This document shows, piece by piece, positions 42,727 to 51,972 of a DNA stretch of 64,000 nucleotides. The stretch is taken from positions 45,538 to 109,537 of the forward strand of contig NZ_LZLV01000143.1 in the NCBI RefSeq assembly GCF_001673405.1, given 5' to 3'. The stretch is from Mycobacterium sp. 1245111.1. GTDB taxonomy: Bacteria; Actinomycetota; Actinomycetes; Mycobacteriales; Mycobacteriaceae. The notes under the pieces were generated by a model. That model made no database searches, had not been told where the DNA came from, and saw only the letters and a program-made list of their open reading frames with translations. Each line of letters starts with the position of its first letter. The first letter of the stretch is position 1. A program made the translations under genes and the position numbers.

Positions 42727-44136
42727 TTAGATAACTACGACGCCCTCGGCGATGCCGATGGCTCGAAGGTCGCGGTACCAGCGCTCGACGGGGTGCTCTT
42801 TGGTGTAGCCGTGGCCACCGAGCAGCTGCACGCCGTCCAGCCCGATCTGCATGCCCTTGTCGGTGCCGATCTTCTTGGCCAGCGCGGCTTCGCGGACGAA
42901 CGACAGGCCCTGCTCGGCCCGGGCCGCTCCGCGCCAGGTGATCAGGCGCAGGCCATCGAGCTCGATCGCGATGTTGGCGCACATGAAGGCAACCGACTGC
43001 CGGTGAGCGATGGGCTCGCCGAATGCTTCGCGCTCTTTGACGTAGGGGATGACGTAGTCGAGCACCGCGTGCGACGTGCCGACCGCCAGCGCGGCCCAGC
43101 CCAGCCGGGACAGCGCGATCGCTTCGGAGTAGTCGGTGTCGGTCGCGTCGTCTTCGCCCAGCCGTGCGCTCAGCGGCACCGCGACGTTGTCCAGTTCGAC
43201 CCGGCCGAGCGCGGCGGCCCGGATACCCATGCTCGGGTCGGCCTTGACGGTCAGGCCTTCGCTTGACGACTCGACGATGAAAAGTGCCGGCTTGCCGTTG
43301 AGTTGCGCTGCCACGATGAACAATTCGGCGTCCGCGGCCGCGGGGACCAGCGACTTGACGCCGGTGAGCCGGTAGCCGCTCGGCGTGCGTACCGCGGTGG
43401 TCTTCAGCGCGGTCGGGTCGAACAGCGGCTGCGGCTCGGCGATCGCGACGCAGGCCTGCGGAACGTTCTCGCCGGCGAACTCCTTGAGGTAGGTGGCCTG
43501 CTGGCCCGCGCTACCCCAGTGGGTGAGGGCGGCGGCGACGCCGGCCGGCGCCAGAATCGGCAGGGCCAGGCCCATGTCGCCGTAACCCAGCGCCTCGGCG
43601 ACCAGCACGTTGGTGACGCTGGATCGTTCCGCGGCGATGCCGTCGAACTCCTCGGGAATGTTGATCGCGGTGATGCCGAGTTCGGCGGCCTTCTTCACCA
43701 GATCCGGCGGATACGTGGTGGCCGCATCGGCGTCGTGCGCGGCCGGGCGCAGTACCTCTGCGGCGAATTCCTCGACCGTCTCGACGATCATCTTCTGGTC
43801 GTCGTCGGGCGTCAGGTCGTAGTAGTCCTTACCGCTGGTCTTCAATCGGGTCGGCCCGCCGCGCAGGTTTTCGACCTTCTTGAATTGCCGGTTCGCGGCG
43901 CCGGCGGCGGAGAAGATCTGCTTCGTGCCGTAGCGCAGAGTCCGGTTCAGCGGGTCGCGCAGGCCGTACTTGTCGAGGAATTCCTGGCCGACGATAGGCG
44001 TGAGCAGGCCGATCGCTACGTCGATGCCAGTGCGCTTGTGGGTTTGCTCCCCAATGGTGGACGTGCTGCGGCCGCGGTTGGGGCGCTGCTTGGAGCCATT
44101 TCGGGAGCCGTTTGTGGAGGTGACAGTGTTTGTCAT
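42727..44136 (-). CDS. fadE24: acyl-CoA dehydrogenase FadE24
   Basis: A 469-residue acyl-CoA dehydrogenase with a hydrophilic N-terminal extension of about 40 residues (TNTVTSTNGSRNGSKQRPNR) and the usual three domains. The last part reads GGHGYTKEHPVERWYRDLRA, then IAEG, where Glu aligns with the catalytic base. Length and order match M. tuberculosis Rv3139; that gene and fadE23 are known to be induced by isoniazid. A perfect inverted repeat, CTTACT-CCAA-AGTAAG, at 44177-44192 lies about 40 bp upstream of the ATG. Confidence 0.93.
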   Translation of the reverse strand: MTNTVTSTNGSRNGSKQRPNRGRSTSTIGEQTHKRTGIDVAIGLLTPIVGQEFLDKYGLRDPLNRTLRYGTKQIFSAAGAANRQFKKVENLRGGPTRLKTSGKDYYDLTPDDDQKMIVETVEEFAAEVLRPAAHDADAATTYPPDLVKKAAELGITAINIPEEFDGIAAERSSVTNVLVAEALGYGDMGLALPILAPAGVAAALTHWGSAGQQATYLKEFAGENVPQACVAIAEPQPLFDPTALKTTAVRTPSGYRLTGVKSLVPAAADAELFIVAAQLNGKPALFIVESSSEGLTVKADPSMGIRAAALGRVELDNVAVPLSARLGEDDATDTDYSEAIALSRLGWAALAVGTSHAVLDYVIPYVKEREAFGEPIAHRQSVAFMCANIAIELDGLRLITWRGAARAEQGLSFVREAALAKKIGTDKGMQIGLDGVQLLGGHGYTKEHPVERWYRDLRAIGIAEGVVVI

Positions 44137-44176
44137 GAATGCAGCCTCGGTCGTTGGGGCAGTGCGATGCCACTAC

Positions 44177-44192
44177 CTTACTCCAAAGTAAG
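44177..44192. promoter_or_regulatory. 16 bp inverted repeat upstream of fadE24
   Basis: CTTACT (44177-44182) and AGTAAG (44187-44192) are perfect arms around CCAA, 41-56 bp before the fadE24 ATG, just upstream of the likely translation signals. AT-rich and short, it suits an operator overlapping a promoter (a TATCTT hexamer on the minus strand abuts it). The regulator is unknown. Confidence 0.45.
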
Positions 44193-44228
44193 ATAGAAGG
44201 CGCCTGTTAGTTAGTTCACACGTGGCGG

Positions 44229-45011
44229 CTAGTTCGCGGACAGTTTCCGCAACACCCGGTCGTGCAGGAGGCCGTTTGTCGCCACCGCGTTCCCGCCATG
44301 CGGGCCTGTCGCACCGTCGAGGCTGGTGAATCGCCCACCCGCCTCGCGGACCAGGATGTCGAGCGGGGCCAGATCCCACACCGACACCTCGGGTTCGGCG
44401 GCGATGTCGACCGCGCCCTCGGCCACGAAGCAGTAGGACAGGAAGTCGCCGAACGCCCGTACCCGCCAGACCTCGTCGGTGAGAGCGACGAAGCGGTCCC
44501 GCAACCCGAGTTCGGCCCAGCCGGACAGGCTGGAAAACGACAGGCTCGCCGAATCCAGTTGCGCCACAGAGGAAACCGAGAGCCGCCGGGCTGGTGCATC
44601 GGCGACTGCGACGAAAGCGCCCGCGCCGGCCGAGGCCCACCACCGTCGCTGCAGCGCGGGCGCACTGACCACGCCGACCTGCGGCACGCCATCGTCGAGC
44701 AGGGCGATCAGGCTGGCCCAGACCGGCACGCCGCGGACGAAGTTCTTGGTGCCGTCGATCGGGTCGATGATCCACTGGCGGCCGGCCAAAGTGGTTGTGC
44801 CGCCGAACTCTTCGCCGAGAACGCTGTCGTTGGGGCGGACCCGGGCGAGTGTCTCGCGCAGACCCGTTTCGACCGCGTGGTCCGCGTCGCTCACCGGTGT
44901 CAGGTCGGGCTTGGTGTCGACCTTCAGGTCGACCGCACCGAAGCGGGCCAGCGTCACCTCGTCGGCCTGCTCGGCCAGGGTCAATGCCACCGCCAGGTCG
45001 TCGTCGCTCAT
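44229..45011 (-). CDS. hisN: histidinol-phosphate phosphatase (inositol monophosphatase family)
   Basis: A 260-residue Mg2+-dependent phosphatase of the inositol-monophosphatase superfamily. Metal-binding motifs are GEEFGG, WIIDPIDGTKNFVRG and WDLAPLDILVREAGG. Position next to fadE24 and length match M. tuberculosis Rv3137, shown to be the histidinol-phosphate phosphatase of histidine synthesis. Some family members instead act on inositol phosphates or PAP, so the substrate is inferred from orthology. Divergent from the malic enzyme gene. Confidence 0.88.
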   Translation of the reverse strand: MSDDDLAVALTLAEQADEVTLARFGAVDLKVDTKPDLTPVSDADHAVETGLRETLARVRPNDSVLGEEFGGTTTLAGRQWIIDPIDGTKNFVRGVPVWASLIALLDDGVPQVGVVSAPALQRRWWASAGAGAFVAVADAPARRLSVSSVAQLDSASLSFSSLSGWAELGLRDRFVALTDEVWRVRAFGDFLSYCFVAEGAVDIAAEPEVSVWDLAPLDILVREAGGRFTSLDGATGPHGGNAVATNGLLHDRVLRKLSAN

Positions 45012-45168
45012 GCGCCGCCTTTCGCCTCACATCTATGTAGTCGTCGACTCCGCATTCTCGCGTACGCGGGCTTGTTTCGAATCCGTTCACCCCGGGGACG
45101 CAGGATTAGAAGTGAGGCCGCGGTCGCGGTCGCGCCCGGCAACACCGGCAACATCAGAAGGGACGTCG

Positions 45169-46827
45169 ATGATGTCTGACGAAAAGCGAGGACAAGCCGC
45201 CCTTTTCGACGCGTTGACGACCAAGGGCACCGCCTTCACGGAAGCTGAGCGACGTAAACTCGGCTTGCTGGGCCTGCTGCCGACCGCGGTGAAGACGCAA
45301 GACGAGCAAGCCGCGCATTGCTGGCATGAGTTCTCCACGCGGCGCGACGATCTGGACAGGCACATCTACCTGCGCGCCCTGCAGGATCGCAACGAGACCC
45401 TGTTCTACCGGGTGCTGCGGGACCACATTCCCGAATCGCTGCCGATCGTCTACACGCCGACCGTCGGCGAGGCCTGCCAACGCTTCAGCGAAATCTACCG
45501 GCGGCCAAGGGGATTGTTCGTGTCCTATCCAGATCGCGACTGCCTCGACGAGGTGTTGGCGAACCGCCCGCAACGCGAGATCGACGTGATCGTGGTGACC
45601 GATGGCCAGCGCATCCTCGGCTTGGGCGATCAAGGCATCGGTGGCATGGGCATTCCGATCGGCAAGCTCTCGCTCTACACACTGATCGGCGGCATCGATC
45701 CGGCCCGCACACTCCCGATCGTGCTCGACGTCGGTACCGACAACGTCGAACTCCTGCAGGATCCGCGTTACCTCGGCTGGCGCCACCGCCGCATCGACGA
45801 CGACGAGTATTACGAGTTCATCGACCGCTTCGTCACCGCCGTCCGCAAGGCGCTGCCCGATGTCCTACTGCAGTGGGAAGACTTCGCCACGAGCCATGCA
45901 CTACCGATCCTCGGCCGCTACCGCGACACGCTGCTCACATTCAACGACGACATCCAAGGCACCGCGGCCGTCGCCCTCGGCGCGCTGCACGGTGCCGCGA
46001 AAGTCGCCGATCGGCCGTTGTCGGAGCAGAACGTGGTCATGTTGGGGGCCGGTTCGGCCGGCATCGGGGTCCTCGACATGATCCGCCGTGAGATGGTGAC
46101 CGAGGGGCTGTCCGAAAAGGCTGCTGCAGAACGAATCTGGGTCGTCGATGTGGCCGGCCTGCTCACCGAGGACCGCACCGATCTGTCGGACGCGCAGCGC
46201 GACTTCGCCCAGCCCGCAGAGCGTGTTGCCGATTGGGATGTGTCCGGAACGGCGCAGCTCGCCGACGTCATCCACAACGCCGATATCGGCGTTCTGATCG
46301 GATTATCCACCGCTGCAGGAGCTTTCACGGAATCGATTGTGCGTGAAATGGCGAGTAAAACCGAGCGACCGATCATCTTTCCGTTGTCGAACCCGACCAG
46401 CCGCGCGGAGGCGCATCCCGCGGAGCTGGATGCCTGGACCGACGGTCGGGCATTGATCGCCACCGGTTCTCCGTTTGCGCCGATCCAGCGTGATGGTGTG
46501 GAATACATTGTGGCGCAATGTAATAACGTCTATATCTTTCCTGCGATCGGTCTGGCCGTGACTGCGGCGCAAGCGAACCGGGTCACCGACGAGATGATGC
46601 GGGCGGCCGCGGCGACTCTCGGCGACGCGTCGCCGGCCCTCAACGATCCGAACCAGCCGCTGCTGCCGTCGTGGTCGGAGGCACCCGACGTGGCCATCCG
46701 CATTGCGCAGGCCGTTGGCGAGCAGGCGGTGGCCGAGGGCGTGGCCCCGAAGCGAAGTAGCGCGGAGCTGGCCGAGCGGATCGCCCACGTGCACTGGCAT
46801 CCCGACTATCGGATCGCATCAACCTGA
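45169..46827 (+). CDS. mez: NAD(P)-dependent malic enzyme
   Basis: A 552-residue malic enzyme that oxidatively decarboxylates malate to pyruvate. Conserved segments are PIVYTPTVGEACQRFSEIY with the catalytic Tyr, RILGLGDQGIGGMGIPIGK with the active-site Lys, QWEDF and FNDDIQGTAAV with metal ligands, and the nucleotide-binding GAGSAGIGVLDM. Its size fits the large eukaryote-like bacterial form, such as M. tuberculosis Mez. AGAAGGGA precedes the ATG at 45169; a second ATG follows directly. The long open frame back to 44479 overlaps hisN and is not coding. Confidence 0.94.
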   Translation: MMSDEKRGQAALFDALTTKGTAFTEAERRKLGLLGLLPTAVKTQDEQAAHCWHEFSTRRDDLDRHIYLRALQDRNETLFYRVLRDHIPESLPIVYTPTVGEACQRFSEIYRRPRGLFVSYPDRDCLDEVLANRPQREIDVIVVTDGQRILGLGDQGIGGMGIPIGKLSLYTLIGGIDPARTLPIVLDVGTDNVELLQDPRYLGWRHRRIDDDEYYEFIDRFVTAVRKALPDVLLQWEDFATSHALPILGRYRDTLLTFNDDIQGTAAVALGALHGAAKVADRPLSEQNVVMLGAGSAGIGVLDMIRREMVTEGLSEKAAAERIWVVDVAGLLTEDRTDLSDAQRDFAQPAERVADWDVSGTAQLADVIHNADIGVLIGLSTAAGAFTESIVREMASKTERPIIFPLSNPTSRAEAHPAELDAWTDGRALIATGSPFAPIQRDGVEYIVAQCNNVYIFPAIGLAVTAAQANRVTDEMMRAAAATLGDASPALNDPNQPLLPSWSEAPDVAIRIAQAVGEQAVAEGVAPKRSSAELAERIAHVHWHPDYRIAST

Positions 46828-46850
46828 CTCTGTGGACCTACCATGGCGTC

Positions 46851-47204
46851 GTGTGGGAAATCCTTGCGGTGTTGTTGCTCATCGCCATCGCCGCGAGCCT
46901 GCTGGCCCCACGGATGTTCCGTCAGCGCCCCGGCAGCGACTGGCTGAGCGGCACGCTGCTGATCACGGGTGTCAGCCCCCGGCCCGACGCCGTCGGCGAG
47001 CAATACGTGACGGTCACCGGCGTCATCGACGGGCCGACGGTCAGCGACTTCACCGTCTACCAGCGGATCACCTCCGACGTCGACCATTGGCCGGCGATCG
47101 GGGAGTTGAAGCCAGTGATGTACTCGCAGCGCAATCCGGAAAAGTGGGCCTTCGTGCCGCCAGAGCCGCCCGATCCGCCCGCGCCCGCCGAGCCCCCCGA
47201 GTAG
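46851..47204 (+). CDS. small membrane-anchored protein, unknown function
   Basis: A 117-residue protein. One N-terminal hydrophobic helix (ILAVLLLIAIAASLLAP, about residues 4-20) is followed by a soluble part with SDWLSGTLLITGVSPRPDA and a Pro-rich tail (PPEPPDPPAPAEPPE). It starts at GTG 46851, 23 bp after the malic enzyme stop, and ends 4 bp before the convergent fprA stop. I do not recognise a named family. The helix probably anchors it in the membrane with the Pro-rich tail exposed. Confidence 0.7.
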   Translation: MWEILAVLLLIAIAASLLAPRMFRQRPGSDWLSGTLLITGVSPRPDAVGEQYVTVTGVIDGPTVSDFTVYQRITSDVDHWPAIGELKPVMYSQRNPEKWAFVPPEPPDPPAPAEPPE

Positions 47205-47208
47205 CGCG

Positions 47209-48570
47209 TCAGCCGTGGCCGATGTGGAGCATCTTGGCCACGTTGGCCAGTTTGACTCGGGGTCGTCCATGCGGCTCACCGGCTGAGCGTTCGTGCTCGT
47301 CGATCAGTTTCCAGTGCGCATCGGTGATGATTTTGGGTTGACGTTCGGTCAGCCACGCGGCGATTTCGTCAGCGTGGTCGGCGCCGAATTCGCGCAGGTC
47401 GGTCGCCGCGGTGAGGTCGGCGATCAGCGCGTCGACGGTGTCTTGGGAGTCTTTCTTGTTGGTTCCGATCACCCCGGACGGGCCGCGCTTGATCCAGCCG
47501 ACGACGTATTCATTGCGGCTGCCCTCAATTCGGCCGCCGCTGTTGGGAATGGTCCCGGAGTTCTCGTCGAACGGCAGGCCCTCGGTGGGAACGCCGCGAT
47601 AGCCCACCGAGCGGACCACCAACTGCACCGGCACCTCTTCACGTTCCCCGGTGTCCTTGGCGATCACCCGTCCGCTGTCGTCGGTCACCAGCTCGTTGCG
47701 ACCGAGCACGATCTTCTCGACGCGGCCCTCGCCGCGAATCTCGATCGGGGAGGTCTGGAAGCGGAACACGATCCGGCGATGTCCCGGACGCGGCTCTTTA
47801 CCCACGTAGCCCTTGAGCACCTTGATGTTTTGCTTGCACACCTTGCCGACCGCCGCGGCGTCCTCTTCGGTGATGTTCTCGAAGTCCGCCGGGTCGACGA
47901 TCACATCGACGTTCTCCAGGTCGGCCAGCTCCCGCAGCTCAAGGGTGGTGAACGCGGTCTGCAGCGGGCCGCGGCGACCGATGACGATCACCTCTTCGAC
48001 GCCCTTGGGCCGCAACGACTCCAGCGCGTGATCGGCGATGTCGGTCTTGGCGAGTTCGTTTGGCTCGGTCACCAGAATGCGCGCCACGTCGAGCGCGACG
48101 TTGCCGTTGCCGACGACGACGGCGCGCGCACCTGACAAGTCGGGGGAGATGTCCTCGAAGTGGGGGTGGGCGTTGTACCAGCCGACGAAGTCGACCGCGG
48201 CGACACTGCCTGGCAGGTCCTCCCCGGGGATGTTCAACGGCCGGTCGGACTGGGCGCCGATCGCATAGACCACCGCGTCGTATTGCTGCGCCAGCTCCGG
48301 TGCGCTGATGTGCTCGCCGATCCCGATGTTGCCGAAGAAGCGGAACCGCTCGTCCTGGGCGGTCTTTTCGAACTGGTTGCTGATCGACTTGATCTTCGGA
48401 TGATCTGGCGCCACCCCCGAACGCACCAAACCCCACGGCGTCGGCAACATCTCCAACATGTCGACCGCCACATCGAAACCCGCCTCGGAATCCGCCGCTT
48501 TCAACAACGACGCCGCAGCAAAGAAACCCGACGGACCCGAACCGACAATCGCAACGTGATACGGACGCAT
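47209..48570 (-). CDS. fprA: NADPH-ferredoxin reductase FprA
   Basis: A 453-residue adrenodoxin-reductase-type flavoenzyme that passes electrons from NADPH to ferredoxins, for example for P450s. FAD motif HVAIVGSGPSGFFAAASLL is at residues 5-23, and the NADPH-binding VVVGNGNVALDVARIL lies in the middle. The C-terminal GWIKRGPSGVIGTNKKDS is conserved. It matches M. tuberculosis Rv3106 in length and location before prfB. It could supply electrons to the P450 at 35870-37066 (inference). The ATG at 48570 gives MRPYHVAIVG. Confidence 0.95.
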   Translation of the reverse strand: MRPYHVAIVGSGPSGFFAAASLLKAADSEAGFDVAVDMLEMLPTPWGLVRSGVAPDHPKIKSISNQFEKTAQDERFRFFGNIGIGEHISAPELAQQYDAVVYAIGAQSDRPLNIPGEDLPGSVAAVDFVGWYNAHPHFEDISPDLSGARAVVVGNGNVALDVARILVTEPNELAKTDIADHALESLRPKGVEEVIVIGRRGPLQTAFTTLELRELADLENVDVIVDPADFENITEEDAAAVGKVCKQNIKVLKGYVGKEPRPGHRRIVFRFQTSPIEIRGEGRVEKIVLGRNELVTDDSGRVIAKDTGEREEVPVQLVVRSVGYRGVPTEGLPFDENSGTIPNSGGRIEGSRNEYVVGWIKRGPSGVIGTNKKDSQDTVDALIADLTAATDLREFGADHADEIAAWLTERQPKIITDAHWKLIDEHERSAGEPHGRPRVKLANVAKMLHIGHG

Positions 48571-48644
48571 AAGCCACGATGCTAAACGCCCGCCCTGTTC
48601 GCCCGTGACAGGAACGACCGGCCCGGCCGGTAACGTGGTCAGGC

Positions 48645-49751
48645 GTGGATCCCGACCGTCAGGCTGATATTGCAGCACTCGACTCCACGCTGACCACGGT
48701 GGAGCGAGTGCTCGACGTCGACGGTCTGCGCAGCCGCATCGACAAACTGGAGCACGAGGCCGCCGATCCCAATTTGTGGGACGACCAGGCTCGCGCGCAA
48801 CGCGTCACCAGCGAGCTCTCCCACACGCAGGGCGAATTGCGGCGTGTCGAGGGTTTGCGCCAACGACTCGACGATCTGCCCGTGCTCTACGAGCTGGCTG
48901 CCGAGGAGGACTCCGCAGACGCGAAGGCCGAGGCAGACGCCGAGCTCAAGGCGCTGCACGCCGACATCGAGGCGATGGAAGTGCGCACACTGCTCTCCGG
49001 CGAATACGACGAGCGCGAGGCGCTGGTCAACATCCGCTCCGGGGCTGGCGGGGTGGACGCCGCCGACTGGGCCGAAATGCTGATGCGGATGTACATCCGC
49101 TGGGCCGAGCAGCACAAGTACCCGGTCGAGGTGTTCGACACCTCCTACGCCGAAGAAGCCGGGATCAAGAGCGCGACGTTCGCCGTGCACACCCCTTATG
49201 CGTACGGCACGCTGTCGGTCGAGCAGGGCACCCATCGGCTGGTGCGGATCAGCCCGTTCGACAACCAAAACCGCCGGCAGACGTCGTTCGCCGAAGTCGA
49301 GGTGCTGCCGGTGGTGGAGACCACCGATCACATCGAAATACCCGAGGGCGATCTGCGCGTCGACGTGTACCGCTCGAGCGGTCCCGGTGGCCAGTCGGTG
49401 AACACCACCGACTCCGCGGTTCGCTTGACCCACATTCCGACGGGTATCGTCGTGACTTGCCAGAACGAGAAGTCACAGCTGCAGAATAAAGTTGCGGCGA
49501 TGCGGGTGCTTCAGGCAAAGTTGTTGGAACGCAAGCGTTTAGAAGAACGAGCCGAGCTCGACGCGTTGAAGGGTGACGGCGGCAGCAGCTGGGGTAACCA
49601 GATGCGGTCCTACGTTTTGCACCCGTATCAGATGGTCAAGGACCTGCGTACCGAGTTCGAGGTAGGCAACCCGGCGGCCGTTCTCGACGGAGACATCGAT
49701 GGGTTCCTGGAAGCAGGAATCAGATGGCGTAACAGAAAAGATGACGACTAA
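48645..49751 (+). CDS. prfB: peptide chain release factor 2
   Basis: Class I release factor reading UGA and UAA, 368 residues. The codon-recognition motif SPF is in ISPFDNQNRRQTSF, and the catalytic GGQ in SSGPGGQSVNTTDSAV. There is no in-frame early UGA, so no programmed frameshift, as usual in actinobacteria. It starts at GTG 48645. The 3' end overlaps the MscS gene by 11 bp, and the operon continues with ftsEX and smpB. Confidence 0.97.
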   Translation: MDPDRQADIAALDSTLTTVERVLDVDGLRSRIDKLEHEAADPNLWDDQARAQRVTSELSHTQGELRRVEGLRQRLDDLPVLYELAAEEDSADAKAEADAELKALHADIEAMEVRTLLSGEYDEREALVNIRSGAGGVDAADWAEMLMRMYIRWAEQHKYPVEVFDTSYAEEAGIKSATFAVHTPYAYGTLSVEQGTHRLVRISPFDNQNRRQTSFAEVEVLPVVETTDHIEIPEGDLRVDVYRSSGPGGQSVNTTDSAVRLTHIPTGIVVTCQNEKSQLQNKVAAMRVLQAKLLERKRLEERAELDALKGDGGSSWGNQMRSYVLHPYQMVKDLRTEFEVGNPAAVLDGDIDGFLEAGIRWRNRKDDD

Positions 49752-50721
49752 CACAACGCTCCTAGCGACGAGCACGGCGCAGCGCTGGCACGATTTCTGG
49801 CACGGCGTCTTCGGGCAGTGGATCATCACCCGCGGTCTGCGGATGGTGATGGTGGTGATCGTCGCCATCCTGGCGGTCCGGTTCGTCACCTGGGTCACCG
49901 GTCAGATCACCCGGCAGCTCGACGAACGTTTCGTCGAGAGCGACGCGCTGGTTCGGTCGGAATCGTCCAAACACCGGCAAGCCCTGGCCTCGGTCGTCCA
50001 GTGGGTGTTGATCGTTCTGATCGCGATCTGGGGGATGGTCCGGCTTGCCGACGTCTTCAACTTTTCGGTCTCGGGCTTGGTCGCTCCGGCGACCGTGATC
50101 GGTGCCGCGCTCGGGTTCGGCGCGCAGCAGGTGGTCAGAGACATTCTGGCGGGATTCTTTCTCATCGTCGAAAAGCAGTACGGCTTCGGTGATTTGGTGA
50201 CGCTGACGGTGGTGTCGGCGACCGAGGCCAGCGGCACGGTCGAGAACGTGACACTGCGCGTGACGCGGCTGCGCTCGCCGAACGGCGAGGTGCTGACCAT
50301 TCCCAACGGCCAGATCGTCAAGGCGGTCAACGAATCCAAGGACTGGGCACGCGCGGTGGTGGACATCCCCGTCTCGACCACCGTCGACCTGAACCGAGTC
50401 GCCGAGGTGCTGCGCCAGGAGTGCGAGCACGCCCTGGAGAACCCGATCCTGGGCGATCTGCTGTTGGACGCGCCGACCGTGATGGGCGTCGAGAGCATCC
50501 AGGTCGACACCGTGACCCTGCGCATGGTTGCCCGCACACTGCCCGGCAAACAGTTCGAAGCCGGCCGTCAGCTGCGTGTCCTGGTTATCCGGGCGCTGGC
50601 GCGCGCGGGCATCGTGACCGCGGCCGACGCCAAGGTCGGCGTGGTCGAGGGACCCGGCGCCGAGGTGGCTGCGGCCCAGCAGGAAGAGTACGAAAAAGCC
50701 CGCGAGCCGGTTGAACCCTGA
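49741..50721 (+). CDS. MscS-family mechanosensitive channel
   Basis: A 326-residue membrane protein with three helices and the MscS pore and beta domains. The pore helix is readable in VSGLVAPATVIGAALGFGAQQVVRDILAGF, and the beta domain starts after GFGDLVTL, with the typical PNGEVLTIPNGQIVKAVNESKDWARA. It corresponds to M. tuberculosis Rv3104c by position. The ATG at 49741 lies within the last codons of prfB; the frame upstream of it to 49699 is a prfB shadow. It likely releases solutes on osmotic downshock. Confidence 0.92.
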   Translation: MTTNTTLLATSTAQRWHDFWHGVFGQWIITRGLRMVMVVIVAILAVRFVTWVTGQITRQLDERFVESDALVRSESSKHRQALASVVQWVLIVLIAIWGMVRLADVFNFSVSGLVAPATVIGAALGFGAQQVVRDILAGFFLIVEKQYGFGDLVTLTVVSATEASGTVENVTLRVTRLRSPNGEVLTIPNGQIVKAVNESKDWARAVVDIPVSTTVDLNRVAEVLRQECEHALENPILGDLLLDAPTVMGVESIQVDTVTLRMVARTLPGKQFEAGRQLRVLVIRALARAGIVTAADAKVGVVEGPGAEVAAAQQEEYEKAREPVEP

Positions 50722-51212
50722 TGAAGCTGACACTCAACGTCCTCGAAAACCACAGCCGCGATACGGACAAGCACTGGCCGAACTACATGTTCGGCGGGCG
50801 GGTCCGGACGTCGACGCTGGTGTTGATCATTGCGTTCTTGGCCACCTGGTGGACCTACAACACCTACAAGCCGCAGCCACCCCCGCCGCCGGCAGCGCCG
50901 GCGGTCGTGCCGCCCGGCTTTGTTCCCGATCCCAACTACACCTGGGTGCCCCGCACTCGGGTGCAGCAGCCGACGTACGAAATGCCGACGCCCACCCCGA
51001 CCACTACGGTCCCCACCACGACGACGCCGCCGACCACGCCTCCGACGACGACGACAACCCCGCCGCCGCTGATCCAACTGCCGGTGCTGCCCCCGCCGTT
51101 CGGCCCGGGCACGACGACGCCCAGCCCGGCGCCGGGACCGGCGCCCGAATCTCCGACTCCGTCACCGCCGCCCGCACTCGGCCTGCCCCGGTTGCCGGGG
51201 CTGCCCGGATGA
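50721..51212 (+). CDS. proline/threonine-rich membrane protein
   Basis: A 163-residue protein with one membrane helix at about residues 30-46 (TLVLIIAFLATWWTYNT), a short N-terminal cytoplasmic part and a long exported Pro/Thr-rich tail (blocks of PPPP and TTTTPPTT). It sits in the place of M. tuberculosis Rv3103c, just before ftsE. Its ATG shares a base with the MscS stop (TGATG). A structural role at the cell envelope with FtsEX is conceivable but unproven. Confidence 0.85.
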   Translation: MKLTLNVLENHSRDTDKHWPNYMFGGRVRTSTLVLIIAFLATWWTYNTYKPQPPPPPAAPAVVPPGFVPDPNYTWVPRTRVQQPTYEMPTPTPTTTVPTTTTPPTTPPTTTTTPPPLIQLPVLPPPFGPGTTTPSPAPGPAPESPTPSPPPALGLPRLPGLPG

Positions 51213-51282
51213 CGCGTCCTGGCTCGCCAGCGCGCCGCGTCGTCGGGACATCGGAAGTTCACGGTTAGACTGGCGACCCGTG

Positions 51283-51972
51283 ATGATCACCCTCGACCGA
51301 GTCACCAAGCAGTACAAGTCGTCGGCTCGACCGGCGCTGGACAACGTCAATCTCAAGATCGACAAGGGTGAATTCGTCTTCCTGATCGGTCCGTCCGGCT
51401 CGGGCAAATCGACGTTCATGCGGCTGCTGCTCGGGGCCGAGACGCCCACCAAAGGCGACGTGCGGGTCTCGAAGTTTCACGTCAACACGCTGCCCGGACG
51501 GCATGTGCCCAAACTGCGACAAGTCATCGGCTGCGTCTTCCAGGACTTCCGGCTCCTGCAGCAGAAAACGGTGTTCGAGAACGTCGCGTTCGCTCTCGAG
51601 GTCATCGGGAAAAAGCCCGACGTGATCAACCGGGTGACGCCCGACGTGCTCGAGATGGTGGGGCTGTCCGGCAAGGCCGGCCGGTTGCCGCACGAACTGT
51701 CCGGTGGCGAGCAGCAGCGGGTGGCCATCGCGCGCGCGTTCGTCAACCGGCCGCTGGTCCTGTTGGCCGACGAGCCCACCGGCAACCTCGACCCGGAGAC
51801 CAGCAACGACATCATGGATTTGCTCGAGCGGATCAACCGCACCGGGACCACCGTGCTGATGGCGACCCATGACCACCACATCGTCGACTCGATGCGGCAG
51901 CGCGTGGTGGAGCTGTCGCTGGGCAGGTTGGTGCGCGACGAACAGCGCGGCGTCTATGGGATGGACCGGTAA
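51283..51972 (+). CDS. ftsE: cell division ATP-binding protein FtsE
   Basis: ABC-type ATPase of 229 residues that partners FtsX to control peptidoglycan hydrolases at the septum. Walker A GPSGSGKST, signature LSGGEQQR and Walker B VLLADEPTGNLD are all intact. ATG 51283 gives MITLDRVTKQYKSSARPALD, matching M. tuberculosis FtsE; a GTG one codon upstream is the alternative. The last codons run directly into ftsX. Confidence 0.97.
   Translation: MITLDRVTKQYKSSARPALDNVNLKIDKGEFVFLIGPSGSGKSTFMRLLLGAETPTKGDVRVSKFHVNTLPGRHVPKLRQVIGCVFQDFRLLQQKTVFENVAFALEVIGKKPDVINRVTPDVLEMVGLSGKAGRLPHELSGGEQQRVAIARAFVNRPLVLLADEPTGNLDPETSNDIMDLLERINRTGTTVLMATHDHHIVDSMRQRVVELSLGRLVRDEQRGVYGMDR

Noticed and set aside
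42727..44136. FadE24 as a catalytically dead dehydrogenase because no EGT motif is seen
   Set aside because: The C-terminal IAEG aligns with IFEG of FadE23, so the Glu is present.
48645..49751. Programmed frameshift in prfB
   Set aside because: The frame is continuous from GTG to TAA, with no early in-frame UGA.
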